A DNA stretch of 64,000 nucleotides from Dallia pectoralis (lineage: Eukaryota; Chordata; Actinopteri; Esociformes; Umbridae), in NCBI GenBank assembly GCA_029465975.1, contig CM055736.1:12273205-12337204 (forward strand), written 5' to 3'. Below, piece by piece: positions 56,421 to 64,000 of the stretch. The notes beneath the pieces are model-generated. The model did not search any database. It was not told where the DNA came from and was given only the letters and a program-made list of their open reading frames with translations. Numbering within the stretch: the first letter of the stretch is position 1; the number at the start of each line of letters is the position of its first letter. The translations under genes were made by a program, and so were the position numbers.

Positions 56421-57472
56421 GATCTAAACTATGGAGAGGTTGGACCCTATGTGCAATATACCACTGAAATAGAATTATTCTACTCAAGATTACCTTCCTC
56501 TAATACACACTATAAAATGTTTTGCATACATTAATACTGGTGGGCTAGGAATCAGTGGGGAGGGAGACTAAAGCCTGGCCAACAAAGAACATCAGAGCTG
56601 CAAGGGTGGAGCACCCTTTGTCTGTGGACAGGCAGCATTACTGAGAGAAAGGGTCAAGAAAATAGTTGGTCAGGGGAAAAAAGTGAAAGGGGAAAAGATT
56701 GATAGGAAGATCAGAACAGAAACAAAGCTTAAGACAAGGCTCCCATTTCAAGCTACAGTTATCCCTGCCAAGCCTAAAAGCCTGACACAAAGCACCAGTT
56801 CTCGATTCAACTGCAGTCACTATTTAAGAAGAGAGACCAGACAGACTAACATTCACTATAGGTCCAAGTTAACAGGTGTTTATTCAGCGATGAGGATACA
56901 CGAGGAAGGAGTGTGTTCAGTGTGTTTACCATTCCGAAGTGACCTTCTGTGTGATAAAACTAAGCAAGTCCTCAGAGTCTGTGACAACAGCATGACTGTA
57001 ACGTTGCACCCACACGTCTCATATTGAATTTGTGCAATGCAAATTGACATGTTAAGTATAGACATACATGTTACCTCCGTTTATTTTAAAACACTCACCA
57101 CTAGATCTGTTTACCAGCTGCTAACAAAAGCACTATTTGTTTATGTCATGTGACACATAATCCGCATTTATTGATTATTAGTAACACAAACACTGACAAA
57201 TAGCTCTAATGTAGCGCGACATGTGTACATCTCTACGTAGCAAGCAATCCTAACTCTGTATTGTTTAGTACAGCAGGGTTCAAGGGTCAAGGTTTAGACA
57301 TATCTCCCCAAATCAACTTTAAAACTAGCCTTGGTTCTTAGAAAGTTAGCTAGTAGTTAGCAACTTTGCCGCATAATATCACCCGTTGGTTAGATGCACT
57401 GCCGATAATAAAACAGTTATACATCTAGCCTGGCTACAGTTACCCGGTGACTTAACTATAAAGAACTGTGCG

Positions 57473-57475
<3 letters not shown>

Positions 57476-57506
<31 letters not shown>
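57476..57506. repeat. TA microsatellite
   Basis: About 15 TA units in the USP44 5' region. Confidence 0.9.
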
Positions 57507-57508
<2 letters not shown>

Positions 57509-57913
57509 TTATTACTCGTAAACGTATAGAAGGATGTATACATAAGATGCCCTTGTGCTCTCTGTCTCAGTCTGGCGGCATGTCTCTAGCAGGCTAAACA
57601 GAAATGTGGCTAACCAGCTAATAACAATTGTCAGCTCGTACAATAATAAACGGAGCCAGCTTGTTGTTGGCCAACTTGGAAAAACAAGTTAATATATTAG
57701 CTAGGCAGCTCGCTGTTCGGGCAATAAACCAGGCTTGTGTTTTTAAGGCCAATACAGGTAAAACATCACTGGACCAGGTATGAATTGTTTATCATCTGAC
57801 ATGTCTGATATTAATTTTCACAGGAACGTACACACCATATACAATTGAGATGAATTGAAAAAAGGCACTATAACGAAACCGTACCATACCTAGCTAGCTA
57901 TCCGCCACAGCAC

Positions 57914-57943
57914 TTATTCCTCTGATTCTGAAACGGCCGCCAT
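57914..57943 (-). other. Upstream ORF in the likely USP44 5' UTR exon
   Basis: ATG at 57943 opens nine codons (MAAVSESEE) ending at TAA. The ATG is inside the YY1-like AAGATGGCGGC motif, a common design in which the motif marks the 5' UTR just downstream of transcription start. It is upstream of the USP44 ATG if the proposed 5' exon is right. Confidence 0.4.
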
Positions 57944-58393
57944 CTTGTTGTCTACTCCGGTCGCGTGGTCTCGAGGCTGGCGCGAGGACGCGCCGTAGGG
58001 TAGCGTCACGTGACGTCGTTGCCCAGCACGAGCAGCGATATGTGGTAGAAGGGGCGTTGCTCTGCGCAGGGGCGTTGATGACGCTTGACTACATGGGTAT
58101 TGTTTTTGTTTTTTATCGACCACCGAACCGTATCAAAGTTATGACAGAAGACGAGGCACGCTGTAAATGGATGAAGTGCGTGACGTCATGAGCAGCGGTA
58201 GCTGTCCAAAGGCTCCTCCTCCTAATCCTGCTGTGACATAACATCAGGATATTATTATTACCCTATTAATAAACCACGTGTTCACGCACCAGAAATGGCC
58301 ATGTGCTTATGATTTTAGAGGATCAAAATAACTGTTTTAGGCTGCAAACTGAGTGATGTGATTGTCAACTATCACTCTAAATATAGGCCAAAC

Positions 58394-58575
58394 CAGGGGT
58401 AGCCAACCCTGCTCCTGGAGAGCTACTGTCCTGGGGGTTTTCATTCCAACTTCATGTATATGCAGCCTCATTCAGCAATGATCAACCGAATTATTCCAAT
58501 CAGCTGTGCTTAATTAGGGTTGGAGTGAAAACCACCAGGACAGTAGCTCTCCAGGAGCAGGGTTGGCTACCCCTG
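58394..58575. mobile_element. 182-bp palindromic hAT-type MITE
   Basis: Inverted ends CAGGGGTAGCCAACCCTGCT and its complement bound a 182-bp near-palindrome. The 8-bp sequence GGCCAAAC flanks it directly on both sides (58386-58393 and 58576-58583), the duplication size of hAT transposition. No coding capacity. The intact duplication suggests a fairly recent insertion. Confidence 0.9.
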
Positions 58576-58709
58576 GGCCAAACTATGCCCTAGGCATGGA
58601 TGTCATTAGAGTGTGTGTTTAATGAAACACTATCTTCTTAATTGAGGTCAGTGGAATACAGTTTGTGAAACAGGAGGGAGGACAAAAAAAGCATATAGTT
58701 CCCTGACCT

Positions 58710-58728
58710 GCCACAAGGTGGCAGTGTT
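58710..58728 (+). promoter_or_regulatory. CTCF-like site between USP44 and NTN4
   Basis: GCCACAAGGTGGCAGTGTTG matches the CTCF core (CCACAAGGTGGCAG). It falls in the spacer 0.8 kb upstream of the USP44 promoter. Motif match only. Confidence 0.5.
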
Positions 58729-61041
58729 GTATCATTGTTTCAATTGTGTGTTAGAATATATGGAAAACACCGTGTCTGTCTGTGTTTCTGTATGTTGGAT
58801 GAGGGTGTTCCTTGCTGGTTAATGGAGGCACTCATGGCTGTCTTATACCTGACTCACCAAACCTAATTCTCACTCAAATCAAATCTACCCAGTGTTCTAA
58901 ACTCTGTCAGCAGCTCTGGCCTCATGCTAAAAATGTCCTGACATTGAATGTGAGAATGAGGATAGCGTCAAGAGACATTCCCAGCCATCACTCTGCCTGA
59001 CAAGGGCCATTGACAGAGACCATTGTCAATCTCAAAACAAAGAAATGCAAGAATATGCACATGTATCTGGTGAGAAACACACACACACACCATTTTATCT
59101 GTAATTGATCCTTCTTTGATAAGGTAAAATCAATACATTTTGGCAGTACCACAAATATTACCAAGTGAAAGATGAGTGCGTAGGTAAGTTTAAGTAAACG
59201 GTAAGTTTGTGAGAGGTGTTTGTGTTTGAGTGAAAGGTGAGTCTGCGAGAGATGTAAGTTTGTGTGGTTATGTCTGTGTAAGTGAAAGGTATGTGTAGAT
59301 CAGCCATCCGATTTCTGTGGAATCACCTCTAATGTTTTTCTTCTTTGTCCCGCGGCCCTCACTGAGTCTTCATGTCCACACACGTTCCATCCCTCCTCCC
59401 TCACTCTCGCTCTTTCTCCCCCATCACTCCTTATCTCACTTACATTCTATACATGCTCCACAAACCACACATAAACACACACACACACCTCGTGTTTTGT
59501 ATTCAAAGAGAATGGTAGTAAAGTTATATAAAAGTAAGCTATCACCATGTTTTTTTTTGTGTTTTTTATAATTATTTGTCTACTATATATATATGGAGGG
59601 GTGGGGCCAAGTGAAAACACAGGTGGTGATGGAAGATTATGATATATTTGTAGCGTGTTTGATGTCAATTAGTAATTAAAGCATTTTTATGTTTTTATAT
59701 ATTTATTGTTAAAGGTTCATCTCTTTATGATGTACGTTTTTGCTTGCCAGCTACTTTTCTTTAGTATATTCTGGCATATAAGAATAGATTCATATATGCA
59801 AGACGTTCCAGTCTGTCGGTGTGTCAGTTTGTCTGTCAGTGTCTTATTTAGCAGTTGTGTCTCAATCTCCCTGTTATCAGAACAAAGTCCTGTTCTGGCT
59901 TGTTCTGATTTACACTTTTAAACACACATGTGTCTGTGTGTTTAAAAGTGTCTGTGTTTTGTTTTTGTGGACATGTTCACCTTGTTGATCTGATAGCTAC
60001 GGGAACATGACGTCATGACATCTTGCAGTGCACGTTGTCTAGCTATAGTTTGAGAGTGGAAGTTAGGTTTTATTTCGTTGATGGTGTGTTTTTCAGTATT
60101 CTAAATACACCTGCTGTTAACCTTTACATGATGCAGACATTTTCTGATAAGAATCATATAAGCATATAAGTGTTAAATGTGTATTTTTCTCTGAGAAAAA
60201 CATTTTTAAAACACAAAGAATACGGTATTCTAGAGGTTGTCTATCATGGACACATAAACACTAATCCATTTTAGTTGCAGTGCCTTGCAGTGCCATCCTG
60301 AATTTAAACTTTTTCATTTTAGAAGGTGAGGGGAGATTAAAAACACACATTTGCTGGTCATTATTTAAGAGAGTGCGGAGCTCTTCATTTTGTTTTCCAA
60401 TCTGATCTATTAACACATATTGACCCAGAACATCTTTGAACATCTGACCAATTACAAAATACTTTCTTTTGAGGTTAACCAAAACTAGTAAAACTAACCA
60501 TTAGTGCTACACATTACTCTCAAAGAAATAATAAATGAAGAACTGTGATCCCCATTTCTTCTTTCCCATCCTAAATCCCAATCCCGATTCTCTTCCTGCC
60601 TATATCTCCATATACTTTCTCTTCTTCTGTCTACATCACCTGTTCATGCCTATATCTCCATATACTTTCCCTTCTTCCATCTACATCACCTGTCCCTTTA
60701 TTTCCCCTTTATCACCCTTATTCCACCCAAGTAAGTCATGTGACTCAGAGAGTGCGAAGACTTTCGGGTTGATTGGTGCTGAATGCAGGGATATAGAAGG
60801 GGAAAGGTTTTGTCTACAATCTGCACGGATGCTCTATCCACCAATAGGAACACAAGGATACAAACAGGATAAAGGGCATGACTCCATTACAACAAGCAAT
60901 GCACTGTGTTCATACAGACCAACTGAAACTATACACACATAAACATGCACCATACTATTCTATACTAGGCGTACACACAGAGACCAAACAAACACACACA
61001 CAATTTGTAGCGTTCCTTAATCACACACCCTTCAATCGCAG

Positions 61042-61088
61042 CTAAGAGAGAGAGAGACAGGGAGAGAGAGACAGGGAGAGAGAGGGTA
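61042..61088. repeat. GA microsatellite
   Basis: GA repeat with CAGG interruptions. Confidence 0.85.
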
Positions 61089-62283
61089 GATAGGAATGCT
61101 GTAGTTGTTATGGGTGAGATGTTTTTTGTGGTCCAGCTGCTGCAATCAGGTGAATGTGTTTGACTGTTGTGTCTCTGCTCCAAGGGCAGTTTAAAGTCTG
61201 CATCTGTACATCCCTACAGCCTTCTAAACACACTCACACAGACATGCCCCATGGCCTTGACCCGTGACCCAAAACCCTCTCTCCCCCTCCTGTGATTACC
61301 TCAAGTGTGCAGGGTCACCACAGTGGGTTGTGAACTCTGACCTGGCCTGGGGCAGGACCACCCATACCTGGCATGTGCGGAATTCCTCGGCACCTCCAGC
61401 CCATTCACGTCACTCCGATGGGAAGGCCAGGAATGGTCACGAACAGTTGGGATAGTTGCTGCAGCAAACACCATCTCCCTAAAGCCAAACATTCGGTGTG
61501 CTTTCCCCGATATCACCGTTATGGTCAACATTCCCTGAGTGTGTGTGAATGTGTCACGGTGTGCTTGGGGAGACTAGGCAATACCAAACCACTGTCAATC
61601 TGACAAGCGAAAGAGGCTGACCGGCAGAACAGGGTGATATGGGTATTTTCCTCAAACTAATCAGAGGCATTTCAAGGCTCTGTGTGTTTGTGTAAAGTTC
61701 ATAAACAGCAGTTGGTATGTGTACACGATTACATTCACTTATCTAACCCTGAGGACAAGGGTATTCCACAGTGAAGCTACTGTGCCTCAAAATTCCTCTG
61801 AAAACAACAGACATGAACAGGAAGGCAGCATTAAATTAAAAAGGATTTGACATAATCATATTTAATAGATATATACAAGCAATACTGTACACAAACACAT
61901 ATAGGAGAGAAGACACAGACAGGTAAGTCACAGCCATATTACACATTAGGAGCTCATATGTGTATGATATATATACCTAAACAGGCATATTTATTCACTT
62001 ACGCAAGACGATGTGAAAAATGTTTATCAGCAAAATCTCAAAAACGTAGGGTACATCTCAAGAGTCTTTCCTGCACAAATCTTAGAGTAAGAAACGGATC
62101 AGTTAGACTGAAGCTGATTGGAGTTGGGCTCATCATACACACAGCAACACACACACACACGCGCACGCACACACACTCTCAAACACACCTTGACTAAACA
62201 ACCAGTCATCACTGGTATGCATGACGCATTTAACATCATGCTGTGTGTTTGAACACATCTGTATCTGTCACACAACTTGGCGG

Positions 62284-62289
62284 TTTATT
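62284..62289 (-). terminator. Possible poly(A) signal for NTN4
   Basis: TTTATT on the plus strand, AATAAA on the minus strand, about 470 bp beyond the NTN4 stop. It is the first canonical signal downstream. Confidence 0.4.
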
Positions 62290-62758
62290 CTAACAAAACA
62301 CACTGGGGAGAGAGAGAGACACTGGTCCCCATCCAGCATAAGCACTGGGAAATCCTGAAGCTCTCCTACACCGGGTCCCGAGGGCTCAAACGTGTGAAGT
62401 CCCGCTAACCCGTCTTTAGGTCCACATCTTGACCAATGATCCCACTGGCCCTTCTGCCCAGGGCTAAAGTGCTACAGAGAGGGAGTGGCTGGGTCTGCAT
62501 GTGTGCATAGTAGAGAGGGCCCAACTGTCACTCAAACAGATGCTCACGGAGTCTGTGCATGTCACCTCTGACAGCCTTCACGCTCTCATTCCTCCAGGAC
62601 AGATAGGAGCAGAGCCTGTTTAGTCCCAAACACCATGAGACCACTCCCCCATTCAGAAAAAGTAAAAAGCAAACCAACGTCAGTCTCTACTTTATCCTCT
62701 CCATTCCGTCTATCGGTCAGTCAGTCTTTCTCCCACTGTCCTCCATTCTGTCTTGCCT

Positions 62759-63979
62759 CTACCAGGGGCAGTCTCTCTTCAGTAGCATGAGGACCTTGCG
62801 TCCCAGACTGGCTCTCCAGGGCTTGACAAAGCTCTTCATGTTGACAATTAGACGGTTGTGTTTCCTGTCAGCATAGCCTGCCACCAAGTACTCGCCGCCT
62901 GTGGTGAAGGAAAAACACATATCATTAGCTTATATATATATATATAGAGAGACAGAGAGAGAGAGAGAGATAGAGATAGAGAGAGAGAGACAGAGAGAGA
63001 GAGAGAGATAGAGATAGAGAGAGAGAGACAGAGAGACAGAGAGACAGAGAGACAGAGAGACAGAGAGAGAGAGAGACAGAGAGACAGAGAGATAGACAGA
63101 GACAGAGAGAGAGAGAGACAGAGAGAGAGAGAGACAGAGAGAGAGAGAGATAGAGAGAGTTACTGGCCTGGGTTGAGGATGGGGCAGGTGCAGCCTCGTG
63201 ATGTCCAGGACTCTGGGTAGAGTGTAGCCCGGCCTCTCTGTATCTTCACCTTCGTGTTCTGACTCAACACCTTCTGGATCTTTACCTCAACCTCTGCGTG
63301 GGATCCCTTGTCATGCGCTGACAATATCTTCACCTTTAACACTGAGAGACAGAGAGAGTGGGGAATTGAGAGACAGAGTGTCATGGTACGGAATTCTCAA
63401 TAAACAAATCACACGCTGGAAATTGAAGCGGCGAGAACAACGACTTTCAGATTATGCATGTTGACTGAACTCACCGTAGGCAAACTGCATGGTGCAGAAG
63501 AGTTTGCTGTTCGCCAGAACGTTCTCCTTACACTCACATTTCTCTGCAGGGGACATAAGTGTTTTCATAATACACATTAATAGTCAATGTAATATGTGAC
63601 TGATACCGGCTCTGTGTGTTTGTGTGCATGCATTGTGGAATCTGATGAGTGTGTGTGTGTGTGTGTGTGTGTAAGCAATGAGGAATTTGTCTCCCTCAGC
63701 TTTTGGCCCTGGGAGGTCGAAAAGAGACGTTTTGGAAATATTCCACTCATGCACACGCACGCATACCCGCACGCGCATATCTTTGTTCTCTGCCCTTGTG
63801 AGGATGTACCACGACTTTCACTACTTTACCCATTAACTTTTGGCCACCGAGCTGTGGACAGAGTGCAAACCGCACTTACACTGGTCTTACCTGAGTAGTG
63901 GAGGGCAGAGAAATGCTCGTCTGCCCTGAAGATCGGCTCGCTGGAGTTACTGTCCAGATTATACACTTCCAGATCTGAC
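62759..63979 (-). CDS. ntn4: NTN4, netrin-4, C-terminal NTR part (5' end outside window)
   Basis: Four C-terminal exons (minus): 63979-63891, 63543-63475, 63341-63168, 62898-62759 (stop at 62761-62759). They encode about 156 residues of the NTR/C345C domain. Recognisable stretches are SGKCECKE-like EKCECKENVLANSKLFC, KVKILSAHDKGSHAEVEVKI, TLYPESWTSRGCTCPILNP, GEYLVAGY and LIVNMKSFVKPWRASLGRK. Netrin-4 is a secreted laminin-related basement-membrane protein that disrupts laminin networks and guides axons and vessels; the laminin-like domains lie to the right of this window. The last intron (63167-62899) only keeps frame with a GC donor (CAG|GCCAGT). The next GT, 4 bp on, would shift frame. That intron is largely a GA-rich repeat. 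Confidence 0.92.
62938..63158. repeat. GA/GACA compound microsatellite in the last NTN4 intron
   Basis: A TA run followed by about 210 bp of GA repeats broken by CA and TA. It fills most of the 269-bp last NTN4 intron; on the minus strand it is a CT tract running from 10 bp after the donor to 40 bp before the acceptor. Confidence 0.95.
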
Positions 63980-64000
63980 CTGTACACACACACACACACG

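Larger units (their letters stand above)
55915..58000 (-). promoter_or_regulatory. USP44 5' UTR, intron and promoter
   Basis: A minus-strand acceptor CAGCAG at 55924 opens the exon 9 bp before the USP44 ATG, so a 5' UTR exon lies upstream. The best candidate ends at 57890 with an AG|GTATGG donor, in CG-rich DNA next to a CAAGATGGCGGC YY1-like motif (about 57947-57936, minus). The intron between (57889-55924) has a SINE-like piece and a TA repeat but no exon I can support. The pairing of these sites is inferred. Confidence 0.5.
58001..62758. other. Intergenic region between USP44 and NTN4
   Basis: About 4.8 kb without a supported gene. It contains the hAT-type MITE (58394-58575), a CTCF-like site (58710-58728), CA and GA microsatellites, and a duplicated pyrimidine-rich stretch near 60597-60690. 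The right end is probably NTN4 3' UTR: AATAAA (minus) occurs at 62289-62284, about 470 bp past its stop. Confidence 0.45.

Noticed and set aside
57914..58123. 69-codon minus-strand ORF over the USP44 promoter
   Set aside because: Its start lies upstream of the likely transcription start; only the last nine codons fall in the probable 5' UTR exon and are reported as a uORF.

Overview
The window is vertebrate nuclear DNA, almost certainly from a teleost fish. It has intron-rich genes with GT-AG splicing, many CA/TG microsatellites and minisatellites, and fish-type DNA transposon remnants. Some remnants look like those of pike and salmon relatives, but the species guess is weak. I found no prokaryotic or viral gene, operon or CRISPR array.

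Gene layout, left to right: NDUFA12 (minus, 4324-7464), FGD6 (minus, 10036-29920), VEZT (plus, 30478-42575), METAP2 (plus, 45414-49490), USP44 (minus, 51961-55914) and the 3' end of NTN4 (minus, from 62759, running off the right edge). This is the gene order and orientation of human chromosome 12q22, except that NR2C1, which I recall lying between NDUFA12 and FGD6 in human, is not visible. A 15-codon exon candidate at 1006-1050 (minus) may start the next gene to the left. I rebuilt the exons by hand from splice sites and reading phase. All five complete genes close in frame: NDUFA12 144 aa, FGD6 1330 aa, VEZT 818 aa, METAP2 478 aa, USP44 741 aa.

The genes do not form one pathway: a complex I subunit, a Cdc42-type exchange factor, a junction membrane protein, a methionine aminopeptidase, a mitotic deubiquitinase and a basement-membrane netrin. 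FGD6 and VEZT are head to head across about 0.56 kb with two opposed ZNF143-like motifs. METAP2 and USP44 converge. VEZT and USP44 carry short upstream ORFs.

Introns hold most of the oddities. VEZT intron 6 appears to be a U12-type AT-AC intron, with a textbook donor and branch site and a perfect reading-phase fit. A USP44 intron holds a 51-bp minisatellite whose unit includes the end of the upstream exon and its splice donor, giving four decoy donors. The third-last coding exon of FGD6 runs into a 12-bp array open in its frame for about 330 codons. Another FGD6 intron carries a 20-bp array with a roughly 580-bp higher-order period. A 1.24-kb foldback element with 6-bp target duplications sits in an FGD6 intron, and a 182-bp hAT-type MITE with 8-bp duplications lies between USP44 and NTN4.
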